A DNA stretch of 64,000 bases from Branchiostoma floridae (taxonomy: Eukaryota > Chordata > Leptocardii > Amphioxiformes > Branchiostomatidae): contig NC_049987.1 of NCBI RefSeq assembly GCF_000003815.2, positions 5,593,572-5,657,571 of the forward strand, written 5' to 3'. The notes below the pieces were generated by a model that saw only the letters and a list, made by a program, of their open reading frames with translations, was not told the DNA's origin and ran no database searches. Made by a program: the position numbers and the translations under genes. Below, piece by piece: positions 25,036-37,221 of this stretch (positions within the stretch are counted from its first letter, which is position 1; each line of letters starts with the position of its first letter).

Positions 25036-28000
25036 TTAACATATAATTCCAATTCTATTTTAAGCTGCCAGATACTGTAGTGGAAGACGCTGAGAATTCT
25101 ACAGCACATCTAGCACCAAATTAGTGAATCCAATTTTAAGTGGTGTCCTTCAATGTTGGAGGACGAGGAATTTAAAATTTGTTCTATTATGTTTATACCT
25201 AAAGTTAACTGCAGTCGTCAGTTCAGGTAATATTGGCTTTATTAATGTGTCTGCTTTGTCAGTGAAAAATAAAACCTGAATCTTACGTATACAGTTCAAC
25301 AGTACACGACTCCAGGCCTCCCATTGGATCAAAGGAGTGTGCTTCATCTCGGCTCAGGACATAACACTAATCATTAGCTTATCCCGACAATCTGTTTACG
25401 CTATTTCAAAATTCGCATAACCAGACCTTCTCTGGATAGTGATCAGCATAAGCTAGAGCGTTATACCAGAAATGTAAATACAGATATAGCAGACATCAGT
25501 GAGAATACCGACTGTAGAAACATGAGATGACAAGTTTCGCTGTATGGACCTGTTGGCGTAATGGAAAGAGAGTAACTACGTACACAGGCCTTGATGGAGG
25601 CTGTCTGAGGCAAACTTACAGAGTATACTACAGACGCTGGCATATTAAAAAAAGTAACGTCAAATAATGATAACACGTGAACATTCTATTTCCAAATAGA
25701 TTGAAAGGGCGAGGAGTTAAGTGGAAAACAAGGTTGTTCGGAAACAAGTTGAGACATGATAACCTGAGCATAATCCGACTTGGTTTGCAAACCTGTAAAC
25801 CGAGCGGTTCAGAGTTTAAATCCCCGTTTTTGTCGCTCACCTTTTCTGGAGCTCATACTAAATGGGGTAACCTTCAAATAATCCTGTAGGTTTGTTTGTA
25901 CAAACAAGTCCCTCTGCTTGTGTCAACTCCGGGAGTGGTAAGGGGGTGGGAAGTCTTCCTGCTCTTTGTCTGGACCTTAAGTAAAGAAACAACATTCTTC
26001 TGGATCAGGGTTATAAAAACGGCCTAATCTCTGCGATTAGAAAGAGGTGTGAAGGAGACGTACACAAGTGTTAGATGTCAACTGGTCGGGCCAAGCTTCT
26101 CTAACAAGGTAGATTTTCTACCGTTTTCCTTTGTATAGCAGCCACATTATAACCAAATGGCTCAACTTCATATGAAAAAGACTTTGATATGGAGATTTAG
26201 AAGGATTAGACACGGCATGTAGAAAAGAGAGGTGTGAAAGAAGTACTCTCAGCGTCATGGCAATTCTATTTTTCAAAAATTATATTACTCTAAATGGAAA
26301 CAAATTATCTGAACACCACCAGTGGTCATTTAGCCTAGGAACGATTCTATATCACGTTGACTTTCTTCTCTCCTTGTTTGGATCGCCAGGCCCAAAGGCC
26401 ACTCAAGGATACACTGTGTATGACCTATGCCATCCTATAAGCGCCTTGAGAATGGAACTAGCTATAGCATTGCTAGTGCACTACTTTAATAGGTTGTACG
26501 GAAATTTCAGGTACGGTGTCACATGTCACTACACTAGCATTAGCTGCATGGCTCTCCACGATAACGTTGTATTGCGCAATTCGAATGAAGTATCGCTAGT
26601 GACAGCCACATGGTCCAATAACTAGCGAAAATCTCCGCGTCTATCCCGAACCCTCGACGACCAGGGCAGTTTGAAATGTAACATCTTTAACACAGATTAT
26701 TACAGTGTGGTGACATACCAAGGGCCTACATTTACAATCGTATGATCCCAGCTTTAAAAGCAAAACTTATGCATAAAACACCTCGCTAAAGATACTCCCC
26801 TTTGTCTACTCGTCCTTTCCAGCTTGAACAAATAAAGCCAGCACATTCCGCGTACTTATGACAGAAGATCTCCCTAAGACCTGTAACCCTCCGGTACAAA
26901 GCCGCGGCTGATACATACACTCCCCAACACGCTTCAACGGGATCAAACAGGGCGATGACCTGGAAGTGGTCGGCATTAGGCCACTCCAAGCTGTTTCCTT
27001 GGTTCCCACACTTCCTGATCGGATCGTGAAATGGTAAGGTGGCATAGAAGAACAAACTAGCATCTGACTATAGAATTCATTTTTTAAGATGCGGAAAAGC
27101 AACAAATACGAGAATTGTTGTTCTATGTGTACTATCTATGTGTAACGAATAAAATTGACTTACAACCCCTCGACCTTCCCCTCAGGCCTTTCAATAATGT
27201 CTATCTTCTATCTAAGAGAACCACAACTTCGTGCACAGCTATTTCCAACTTCTTAGTTCATTGCCTTGAAGTGGTCTAATGACATTGCTTTGAACAATCT
27301 CGTTCAGAAAACAATGTATTGCATTGGTTTGGCGTTAAAGGCGTTTGTCGGTAGAAGCCGAAGGGAAGAAGGTAAGGTACCCACATTCCTGCGCCTTAAC
27401 TCAGGTAATCCCCACCAAGTCTGTAGAATCAGCACGTCGTGAGGGATAAGGGACGGAATGAGCAAACGTTTTGGCACATGTGTGGAACTGTAGTGCAGGA
27501 CAACACAAAATGGCATATGCTTATTCTGGCTCAAAAGCTATTTCAGCAACAATAAAAGCCTTCAGTAAGTCTATATTTCTTGTTTAGATAACTATCAACA
27601 CCTATCCAAACTACAACCAAATGAAATTCTTACAAAAACCAACAACTCTTCGACTTGCCCTCCCTTCCCAAAGGCACTACTTGTGAACAACCGAAACAGC
27701 TAAAATCATTAAAACGTTATATCAAGGTGTGCTTACGTGACATATAAGTGTACACAATGCCTCACTAATCTATATCCTTCAAGTTGATTCTCAGACGAAA
27801 ACAGAGGACTGGGAAAACACACCATGATTTCCCAGCATCTTGTCAATTTAAGAACAAATCAAGCTGTACGTAGCTTAATGTCTTTTGACAAACACATCTA
27901 CACAAAACTCAGATACTTTTACTACACCGAGGGCATCCCTGTGGAGTTGACCTTCAGCAGCTGGACTGACCTTGGCTCAGATGTAATGAAGGCCAACGAG

Positions 28001-28825
28001 ACTATCCTGTGTTTGTTCCAATGTTGCTACAGTATTACTTTTGACAGACATGTGTGCGTAAAGCCCAGAGTGTATTCACGAGTTCCTGTGGCATGCCAAC
28101 GTCTATGCTGAGGATGAGGCGGGATATGCGGGGATGTGTTGATAGCTCAACACTATAAAGCCAGGTAGGAAGTATTAACAACTCGGGTATTCAGACAAGT
28201 CAGGTTTCATTGTCAACAGTTTAGCCTGGGTAATAGCTGACATTCCTGGGACTTAGAGAGGGTAGTGCACGTCACGATGAACCAGCAGAAAAGCCTCTAC
28301 TATGGACGTGTGATGATGTGTAGGTCGCCCATATTTCAACTTTAAGAAACTGAGTAAGAATGGAAGCTGTTTATGTGGAAAGGAACTGATTGTTGAATGG
28401 ATGATAAACAAATTGATATAGCTTCAAGTCTGTAACAGTATGATAATAGATAGATACATAGCAATATATATATAGAGATGCGACACCTAGCTAGATATAG
28501 TTTTGTGGATGGCGCGCATTTTACGCCTTTCTTTTTACCCTGGCTCCGTTAATATCCCAGAGCCCGATTGTGAAGTTCTTTATCGTGTATTCGGATTTAA
28601 TCAAACAAACGGTTTAACATTTCCACCAGACATTACCTGGATCCGTCTTAGCGAATCGGTAACTGTGCAGAAAATGCAGATTTCAGCAAAATGTTCTACG
28701 AGTTGGATAGAAATTCAGCTCAAGTTCAGCATTGGACAATATCAACCTGAACTTTCCGCTTTGACGCAAAATAAAATTGTGAAAGTAACCTGGAGCTAAT
28801 AGCTACAACAGTGGTACTTGTAAGA
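25036..28825. other. Unassigned DNA, possible weak exon-like frames
   Basis: No gene could be named. Three open frames have somewhat protein-like composition: plus 26257-26625, minus 27055-26786 and plus 27824-28111. None shows a family motif, and they have no consistent order or splice partners. A palindrome, TTGTTTGTACAAACAAG, lies near 25894. Confidence 0.35.
25758..25842 (+). ncRNA. tRNA-like fragment (possible SINE head)
   Basis: AACCTGTAAACCGAGCGGTT and a degenerate B-box GAGTTTAAATCCCC are arranged as in the 3' half of a tRNA. The 5' half does not form clear acceptor and D arms. At best this is a relic of a tRNA-derived SINE. Confidence 0.25.
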
Positions 28826-29044
28826 ACGTATTGCCATATGATGTCCTTGGACAGATGGACGCTACGGGCCACGGAGTGGACTCCCAGAGAATGGAGGAGA
28901 CGCAGAGGGAGGCCATGCACCAGGTGGAGAGACGACCTGCAGAAACACCTAGGTCCCACCTGGCCACAGCCTGCAAGATGCAGAAGAGTCTGGAACAGTT
29001 CAAGGGAGGGGTTCCTCAAAGAGAGCGATAATACCCTGCCATGA
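28826..29044 (+). pseudogene. C-terminal relic of a LINE endonuclease-reverse transcriptase
   Basis: The plus frame ending at the stop at 29044 reads DRWTLRATEWTPREWRRRRG, then RPCTRWRDDLQKHLGPTWPQ and ends shortly after. The order R-x-T-EW-TPR, R-RGRP-TRWRDDL and W-x(7,9)-R-x-W is the usual carboxyl tail, after the reverse transcriptase domain, of RTE-like and related non-LTR retrotransposons in animal genomes. The endonuclease and polymerase domains are absent upstream, so this is a 5'-truncated dead copy. Family-level assignment is from memory of that tail. Confidence 0.75.
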
Positions 29045-32021
29045 GAGAGAGTGAGTCCTTGAGTATACTTTTTTTGCAGTCGACGCTATTTATGACACTT
29101 CACTTACAGATCCATCTCGAGGCCTGTCACACAACTTGATGCAAATGACGCGAATGCGTCATCGTATAATATGAAGAGTGTCAAGCGTTTGCATCAGGTC
29201 ACTGCAAGTTAGGGATTCTGCACAAAGTACATGTATGTAGAGACACACCGTTGTGGGATTGAATGATTTTGTAACGGAAGCAGATGCGATACATAATTTT
29301 GCAATGGAAACAAACGCGATACTGTCAGCCTTGAGAATGGCAGAAATAAAAAATAGAAAACCATTTGATGGACGAGATGAACGCAAAGACCGCACGAGTT
29401 TCGTCTGTAGGCTTCATGTCATCAAAATTTCTGCAATACATTGTGTTGAGAAACAAGTAGACTGAAGTACAATTCTATCCAAGAAAACACACGTTGGTAC
29501 TTCAATTTCAACTAAGACAAGACAAGAAAATTTAAAATGAGAAGCTCAGAAATCTAATATTAGGATTAATCTACATTCATCAGATGATAAACGAGGATGC
29601 TTTGACGACGGACATTATTACCTGCCGTTACGATAGTGATACAGCGAACCTTTCATGTCGTTACAGAAAATTGTTACCACAGCCAAGTACTTGTTATAAC
29701 GAATATGTGCTATACATTCAAACGTTGGATAGCATGTAAAATCTCCAGCAAAACCCTACTTTACATTACTTTAGAAACACCCCATTCACTAACTTACTCG
29801 TTTAGGTCTGGCGAGGTTCAATGTTTCATTATAAAGACTTGCAATAAATTTCTCGCTGTTGACATGAAATAGCAACTTGGTTGTTCCAAATAACTTGCAA
29901 TTTGAAAAGGTAAAAAAGAGATCTTCCAACCAGCCCAACTAGCTACACTCAATCAGCTCCATCCGTTAAGAAAACGGTCCCCGAAGTCTGGGTTTCCAAG
30001 AAGCTGACAAGTGAGTTGGAACTAACATAAAGTAACCACGAGATGGCTGGAATCTACCTAGTTTGTAAATGACAAGTACCAGGAACCACCTATAATTAGC
30101 TACCAAGGTTAACATTTATGTACGCGAGTAACGCGACACTACGCAGTGACGAAACATTGTGACACATCGACATAACTATGATTTCGCCCACTGATTAATT
30201 TGCGATGTGAAGAAATTTTGTTAACAAGAGATGGTGCTCATGTAGCATAATCTTCTATACGATGAAGGCGGCTGCTTTTAACGAAATAAGAAGAAAGGTG
30301 GAACCAAGAGTATACAGTGAACAGATGAAGTGCTAGAGACGTAGGAAAGACAAGGAATTTTCAATTATTAGATAAAAGATATTCTTGTAGCTTATAACCA
30401 TGGACCAGTAGGTGAGGGCACAAACATGGCGGTCATGTGCTTCGTCGACCTATCATGACCCGACTGCAAAGCTTTAAGAAATAAAGAATTGGAAGCATCG
30501 GCACGTTGACTACCACAAATTAGCACAGCAATCTCCCCAAGGTCATGATTGCCACACAAAAGAGACAACACAAATCAACATGGCAGAAAATGATCATGAG
30601 CGTCAAAACAGAGTAACTTCACGAAACTCGAACATGCATGCCCACAAATATGGCGGTCACGTCATCTTCACCAATACGACGCAAGGCAAGACAACCCCAA
30701 AAAATGTCGAAATTGGCAACGATACCGACTCTACCATTGAAGGGCGTTAGACTCTTGGAAAGTCAAGCAGAAGGCAGCTGGAGTTTCAGAGAGAAAAGTC
30801 ACAAAAACCTGACTACCAAGAGATTACCAAGACACAACACACCCTTCCCTCTCGCGATATTGATGGACGACTGACTGTTTCTGTTTAGTTTTCTCTCACT
30901 TAGCAGCGATTTACTATCCCTCCGCTGGACATTTCCAGCATCAAATCATCAAATTATCAACAGTGGAGAGAGAAAAAAAGATGTTCTTAAGATTTCAAAT
31001 AAAATTCTACCGAGAAAACTCAAGTTGTGTGCTCTAGTTTTTCATTAGAAGATTTAAAACAAATAGTTACTACTTTCTGGTAGTGCCTGAATATAGAGGA
31101 GATACGGCAGTGAGTTGCTGAGTTATGGCGGGAAACAGCGTTCTGATTTGGAGGATGTGTATGTAGAATGGTGAGCACCCTTGCGGCATTTTTCCCCAAC
31201 AAAACCGATGTTATCCCTCTAAGGGACTCCTGAGTAAAATTTGGATACCTGTGTGAAATACTAGCTGGATTGAATATTCTTTAATGAGAGTAATTATAAC
31301 TCGATGTTTAGTGTTATTAAGGTCTGGAATGCCGCTTCAACATCCCTACAAAATATAGGGCTAACCATGTGGAACTACGGATAATCATATAATGCGATTT
31401 CCTGTTGGTAATTCTGTTCCGGAGTTTTAAAATCTCCCTTTGGGAGCCCAAATAAGACAAAAGTCAACGATACCGAATTCATCATTGCTTCATGTTACAA
31501 CAAATAACCGATTAAAGACAATTCAAATTCATACGATTAAAGACAATTCAAATTCAGATTCACTTGAGGCACTGAAGGTATTTACATGTATTTACATATA
31601 GCCACCTCCATGCTTAGAAATTTGGTTATTGTGGAGAAGCATGTGTTTAATGTTGAACTTTATTTCATTTGTCGTCTCAAGATCTACCAACATGTTTAGT
31701 ACTAATAGTAGTAATAGCATCAAAATCCACCCTGAGTTGTGCTGACCAAAGTATTGGAAAAATGTAAACAGATGGCAGAACCATCTCAATAATAAGCTTA
31801 AATTCATGTGCGCATAGATTTACATGTATTAAGTTGGATGTGAAACTGATAGTATGGATGTACATGTATTGGCATTTGTGATACTGGAAAGAACTCAAAA
31901 CAGACTTAAGACCCCTTAACTACTCTGTAAAATTCCTAACTCCTAAAAGTAGTTAAGGCTGTAGGAATCCCCACAGGAACTTGATAGTATTGAAGTTCCT
32001 AATAGTGTTTTCTTGTGACTT
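29045..32021. other. Unassigned DNA
   Basis: About 3 kb with no recognised gene. ACAAACATGGCGGTCATG near 30421 and ACAAATATGGCGGTCACG near 30643 are a short dispersed pair that also contains YY1-like ATGGCGG. GGCGGGAAA occurs once near 31128. Confidence 0.35.
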
Positions 32022-32572
32022 GGCCAAACCAGTTTAGTTCTGTGGTTCTCAAATTTTAATACAAAATACACAGATAACACAGACACGATATGTGGGGTAG
32101 GGTAGCGGCGTCACCATCGAACACACCCGACCGCAATGAGGTACAAGTCACGAATGGTTAGGGGAGGGGAGAGAACATCTGGGGTAGGTTGGGGGAGATT
32201 CACTTATGCTTCTGTGATCCGACAGGAAATGGTACTACTTTGGAACACACTTATTCAAGATTGAAGCTCTTTTTCCATGCCTTTTTTCTCTTGATTTACA
32301 TTTTGTACTGTAACGCTAGTTCACCTTTATCCGTTGGGTAACCTATATCTGTTGCTTAAAAAACAGGATATTTTGGGGCATCACGTCGACGGACGTTATT
32401 TTTAAATTGCGATATTTTCAGGATATTGCAGTTTAAAACTACCACCCGTCGATTTGATATGCCTAAATACCCTATTTTTAAAAGCAACAGGTAACGTTAT
32501 AGGTAACCCAACGGAAAAAGGTGAACTAGCGATACTTGTGTTTGAGAACCCAGAAAGTCATTTGGAGTGGCC
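32022..32572. mobile_element. Harbinger-like element end with nested insertion
   Basis: Left end GGCCAAACCAGTTTAGTTCT and right end, read inward, GGCCACTCCAAATGAC are imperfect inverted partners; both continue into GGTTCTCAAA. A palindromic MITE (32311-32533) sits inside. The flanking trinucleotides (CTT and TAA) do not match. The sequence at 32069-32120 also pairs with 35902-35931, so the left end may belong to a larger element. Confidence 0.5.
32311..32533. mobile_element. Fully palindromic MITE, copy 1
   Basis: About 223 bp in which nearly the whole left half is the inverse of the right half: CGCTAGTTCACC, then CCGTTGGGTAACCTATA, at the left, and TATAGGTAACCCAACGG, then GGTGAACTAGCG, at the right. 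The centre is near TTGCGATATTTTCAGG. A transcript would fold as one long hairpin. A second copy lies at 43359-43593. Confidence 0.8.
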
Positions 32573-32940
32573 TAACTGTGGGGCCGTAGCGCCCCAATGG
32601 CCGGATCTCTCTGACTAGGAAGTGATGGCAACGGTAACCATTTACACTTCCAATACTTGGATGCACTTTGTGGAGGAATACTAAGTGCAACTCGATACTG
32701 TTTTAGTCTGTGTGGGTTTAAGTCTGCAGGAAAGGTGTTGTTTCTGCAGGTGTGATCACAGGGACCTGGGGCTTTAATCGGTGAGGCAGACTCTTTAGGC
32801 CACATCAAGCGACTTCCTTGGATCTTGGAAAGTTTGAAGGTTAAGAATGAGATGGAAACAACGTAATTGGGAGGAAAACGTGAATTTCCCAACGGACTGA
32901 TAAAGTCTGGCCTATGTTAACAGGTGGTTATGATCAGGAC
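32573..32940. other. Unassigned DNA with a 106-codon minus frame
   Basis: The minus frame 32892-32572 gives a Pro/Lys/Ser-rich peptide with no family motif recognised. It overlaps the end of the preceding element and is not called as a gene. Confidence 0.3.
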
Positions 32941-33305
32941 CAGGGTTGTAGCCAGCCTGAAATCATTTTCAGTCCCCTTGATTTTGAATGGGAATCCCAT
33001 CGAGCACCGAAGGCATGGCGTGACGTTGTGCGTCATTTCTAGGGGGTCTGGGTCCCAGAAAATTTTTAAATCAAGACCCTCTGAAACACTATTTCCTGCA
33101 TTTTGAGGTGCAAATTTTGCTTGTGGACTAAGCTGGTCAATGGCTTCTGTTTTGGTGAAGAAGAACACATGGGTTTCAGTTTTTTTAATATCTTTACATA
33201 TCAATTTTTGTCTGTCCCAGGGGACGGAATGGGGAAAACTTTTTTCAGTCCCCAGCTGCAAACTTCCTTCAAAGGACTGAAGGACAGGTGCTGGCTACAA
33301 CCCTG
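32941..33305. mobile_element. hAT-like MITE with 8-bp target duplication
   Basis: 365-bp element. It begins CAGGGTTGTAGCCAGC and ends with the reverse complement GCTGGCTACAACCCTG. A perfect 8-bp duplication, ATCAGGAC, flanks it (32933-32940 and 33306-33313). CAGGG-type termini and 8-bp duplications fit hAT transposons. Frames inside have no transposase motifs. Confidence 0.85.
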
Positions 33306-34905
33306 ATCAGGACAGACAGGCTTCTTAATGCTTGTGTCAATGGGAGAAATTATCCAAGGGCTACCATGTGAACTTTCTATATTAATCTAAATTAAGTGTG
33401 TGACACTAATCAACAATAAACATTGTTAAATGTAATGTTGTAGCATTCATCACAGTGATTTGTAAAGCTTTTCTATTTTTTATTACAATGTTTCTTATCA
33501 TTATCATGCCTTTTTTTGCCATACTGCCTGATTCTATAGTTTGGAATGTACACTTGCAATTGCACAATGCACATGATACTGCTGCTACTTGCCTTTCCTG
33601 TAAAAACACATTTTGTTCCAAATTACATTCATGTAAACACACAAAGTGACATTCTTCAATTTCTCCAACAATGCGAAATCTTCGAAAGCCACACTTACAT
33701 GTAACCCACACACACTACACAATGGTAGGAATTCAATTTGGATTCCTAACCCATGTCTGTGGGTAGGAGAGACACATGCAGAAATTCTGATTGCCCAAAA
33801 CTGGCGACAGGAATTTGCCCGAGAATTCTGGGCTTGCAACACCGAGTGTACGTGTGGCACACTTGGACAGCTTTGTGGTGAATTCTGAGCTGGATTGTTG
33901 TGATTCCTCCCCACGACCTGGGGGATCGGGAATGTCACTCACACCGAGACCTGAAGCTGATGTTTGTTTTGGCTCATCTGCATCAAAATTGAAAAGAAAA
34001 CAAACTTTAAGTTCACAAAAACTAAGTCTTGATAGATCTTTGCCATGAATGCTTAAATTTATTGTACTGGTAAATTCTTTATCTTTTGAAGTGGAAATTA
34101 GTGCTGCAATTATTTGGGAAAAGGTTAATTCATATGCAACATAAAATGTTTTTGTGTCAAAACAAAACATATCTGGTGAACAATAGCTCCATCCTCCTGC
34201 CACAAATCATTCCTGATCTAAGAAGTGATACTTTTGTCATTTAAGAAAGTTCTTAAACTATTTTCCATCAAAGGTATAGCTTGGATGTGACACCTTGAAT
34301 ATTGCACTTGGAAACAGGAAAGCTTCCGCATACCAAAATCATGTACAGCTCTGCTTTAATCAGGAGCAACAATGTGAGGCATGCAGGTCAGAAAGGAGTT
34401 CAAATTCCAACCACTTTAACCGGTAACCTTGGTTTGTGTAAAGCCCTGACCACTGGCATGTTAAGTATGGAACCACAGGAAGTGGGTCAACATTCCGGGT
34501 TTTGTTTCCAGGTCATTGCCATGGTGATACCTGTAACCTGGGGTCAGTCAAGTTCATTGCTGCATTGTGTTGAGTTCTATTTTCATTGCCTCAACTTCAA
34601 CCTATATCTATAACTTTGATGGTAAATCAGCCCTATAGACTATGTAAATAAAGCTATGTAGCCACTGGAAAAGCTTAATATACGTGGATCAAAATTATGT
34701 GTTTTGTCTCAGGGTCATGGCCATGGTATTGATATTTGACATTTTTAAGTTCATCTTGGGATCTACTATCAGATTAAAATAAGTTGATATATTAGATATT
34801 CTCAAATAATTATATATGGATACACAAAATTTTATTAAAGTACATTACAATCAAATGATATTAGATCTAAATTTCACCGTGAGGCCCTTTCAAAGCTGCC
34901 ATGCT
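33306..34905. other. Unassigned DNA with a 156-codon minus frame
   Basis: The minus frame 34203-33733 is one of the longest in the window. It reads Ser/Thr-rich with a possible 3' splice site inside (TTTTGATGCAG before ATGAGCC). No domain or homologue is recognised, and a second frame overlaps it. It could be an exon of an unknown gene or a relic of a transposon that may span this interval; no call is made. Confidence 0.35.
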
Positions 34906-35092
34906 GTGAGCCTCTACCTGACTCTCAAGGTCGCTGGAAAAACAGTAGAAATTGATCAAATAGACAGAAAACACACCAGAGGAGTTGGTTGGTTGAGGAA
35001 TACAGTTTGCGACCTCCTCTGGTGTGTTTTCTGTCTATTTGGCCAATTTGTACCATTTTTCCAGCAACCTGGGGAGCCTGGTAGAGGCTACC
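34906..35092. repeat. Long hairpin, 79-bp arms
   Basis: Left arm 34906-34984 and right arm 35014-35092 are inverted copies around a 29-bp loop. The inner parts are near perfect (AATAGACAGAAAACACACC and its complement) and the outer parts diverge (GCCTCTACC against GGTAGAGGC). It could be a small palindromic MITE or a hairpin RNA source. Confidence 0.75.
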
Positions 35093-35101
35093 ATGCTGTG
35101 T

Positions 35102-35418
35102 CAGGGTTGAACAAGTTTTCTAAAATCCACTTGTCCTATCGGGCAAGCACATAAAAAATGTACTTGCCCGAACCAATTTTTCACTTGCCCAAAATTCAAA
35201 TGTCACTGTTACTAGTATATGCATTTTCACTTCCAGCAATGGAATTCTCTGTAGACAATTGCTTGATGTCATGACTGTAAAAAGTAACAAGTAATTGCAC
35301 TAAAATCAATGGAAAAATCTTACTTGCCCGATCGGACAAGTGGGGTAGGAAATGCACTTGCCTGAACAGCATGTTCACTTGCCCTGGACAATAGGGCTAG
35401 TGGACTTGTTTATCCCTG
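35102..35418 (+). mobile_element. CAGGG...CCCTG element, copy 1
   Basis: 317-bp element with ends CAGGGTTGAACAAGTTTTCT and, read inward, CAGGGATAAACAAGTCCACT. Identical 5-bp TGTGT flanks both sides (35097-35101, 35419-35423). Subterminal ACTTGTCC and ACTTGCCCGA words are repeated four to six times in alternating orientation. No coding sequence. The ends resemble hAT elements, but the duplication is 5 bp. Confidence 0.85.
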
Positions 35419-35573
35419 TGTGTCTATTCTAGTTCCTGACACAGTTCTCCAAATTAAGCTGTGAAGATCCCCTCCTCTGGCACCCTGCAGGGTGTGTGGG
35501 AATGTGCCGAATGATCGCTATGTCACCTCTGCAGTATCAATCTTAGGTTACGGGCCTTCGTGATGGTGACGCC
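35419..35573. other. 155-bp spacer between inverted elements
   Basis: Single-copy sequence separating two opposed copies of the CAGGG family. The left five and right five bases are target duplications of the neighbours (TGTGT, ACGCC). Confidence 0.6.
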
Positions 35574-35899
35574 CAGGAATAAACAAGTCCACTAGCCCTA
35601 TTGTCCAGGGCAAGTGAAAGTGCTGTTCGGGCAAGTGCATGACCTACCCCACTTGTCCGATCGGGCAAGTAAGATTTTTCCATTGATTTTAGTGCAATTT
35701 TGATATACTTGTTACTTTTTACAGTCATGACATCAAGCAATTGTCTACAGAGAATTCCATTGCTGGAAGTGAAAATGTATATACTAGTAACAGTGACATT
35801 TGAATTATGGGCAAATGAAAAATTGGTTCGGGCAAGTACATTTTTTATGTGCTTGCCCGAATTAGGACAAGTGGATTTTAGAAAACTTGTTCAACCCTG
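35574..35899 (-). mobile_element. CAGGG...CCCTG element, copy 2 (inverted)
   Basis: 326-bp copy in the opposite orientation to copy 1, flanked by ACGCC on both sides (35569-35573, 35900-35904). Removing it rejoins GGTGACGCC to GCTACCCTACCCC, restoring the mirror image of the sequence at 32095-32120. The insertion therefore happened inside an older element end. Confidence 0.87.
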
Positions 35900-35971
35900 A
35901 CGCCGCTACCCTACCCCACATATCGTGTCTGTGCTATCTGTGAGTAGACAGGAAATGGACTTGGTGTGGCC
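35900..35971. mobile_element. Right inverted end of a larger Harbinger-like element
   Basis: Read inward from 35971 this gives GGCCACACCAAGTCC, and then ACAGACACGATATGTGGGG and TAGGGTAGCGGCGTCACC. The latter two pair with the same words at 32075-32117 read rightward. TTA follows at 35972-35974. It may be the partner of the left end at 32022. Confidence 0.55.
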
Positions 35972-36864
35972 TTATGGGCCTCCATCTCTGACAACTCGCA
36001 CAAGCAGCGATAGGATTTGGACTGTGCAGATTTTGGTATTAACAAGGAGGTTAAAGAAAGAGGGCAAAAATTACTTTCCAAATACATGACTTTAAATCTT
36101 TAAATGTTTGATGTGGTTTCATTTTTGTGCTGACCCTAAACTCTCCACAGTGAATTAATGACACTGCAAAATTAATAAAGACAGTAGTGTTACTACAGTA
36201 CAAGAGAATTGTTTCAAAAGCAAACTGCCTTTCCTCTTCTACTGCATAATTTATAATAGGCCCACATGAAAATAGATTATTTTTATTTATTGTTACGCAT
36301 TTATTAGATGGTCACAATCATAGACAAAAAGTTTAATATGTCTTCTCTTCTTAATAAAACCTCATGATGAGCCTGTACCATAATCTGAAGCACTGTTTTA
36401 CTTTTTTTTTTTTTTTTTAACTAGGTGACAGATTGATACACAGATTGATTACACTGTCCAAATATGCTTATCTGCATTAGGGTATTACTGAAATGATAAC
36501 AAAAATCCACATGGTATAAAAACATTTGATTCATTGTGGTTTGAAACTTGGAAAACTTAGGGACCATATTCTTTATAACTTTTCTCAACTCCTCCATGGC
36601 CAAGTGCCATATGGTTTCAATGTACCTGTGCCGTAACCTATACGAAGCTTGTGCAGAAGCTTAAAGAGATCATCTTATCCCTATGTAATCTGATAGGAGG
36701 CCAAGCCAAAATGCTTTGCATGTGCTTGGATGTTAAAGAAAATACAGCAAAACTGGATTCTGAGGGGATTCCTTCACTTTGATACACTGAGAATTTCAGG
36801 GACTGAATGTTTCCTTCCCTCTCCAAGGCCTCTGTTTTGATCATGTCCTCATGCTGCATTTTTA
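35972..36864. other. Unassigned AT-rich DNA
   Basis: Contains a T-run at about 36405-36418. No exon or repeat recognised. Confidence 0.4.
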
Positions 36865-37221
36865 GGCCACACCAATTTAATTTCTTGGTTCACTGATTTT
36901 TTCATAAAAAAATATGGAGCGAGAGGGCGCAATAGAAATAAAAATTGTAAAATGGTTGGGGTAAAGGTAACGGCTAATCCAAAACATAAAGAAAAAAAGG
37001 TTTCAGCTTGAAAAAAGTACAAAAACACTATTATTGTACAGTAACAGCACCTGTACCCACACTATAAGGAGCTTATAATATAAAGGCCAATTTGCTACAC
37101 CAGAAAGTTGGTGAATGGTTTCATTAATGGTGAAAATTTGCTGAGTGATAATTTTTATTTTATTTTTCCAAAAAATAGGAGCGAGCGAATCCGTGAACCA
37201 AGAAATTAAATTGGTGTGGCC
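36865..37221 (+). mobile_element. Harbinger-like MITE, family B, copy 3
   Basis: 357-bp copy with GGCCACACCAATTTAATTTC ends and TTA on both sides (36862-36864, 37222-37224). Internal order as in copies 1 and 2. Confidence 0.88.
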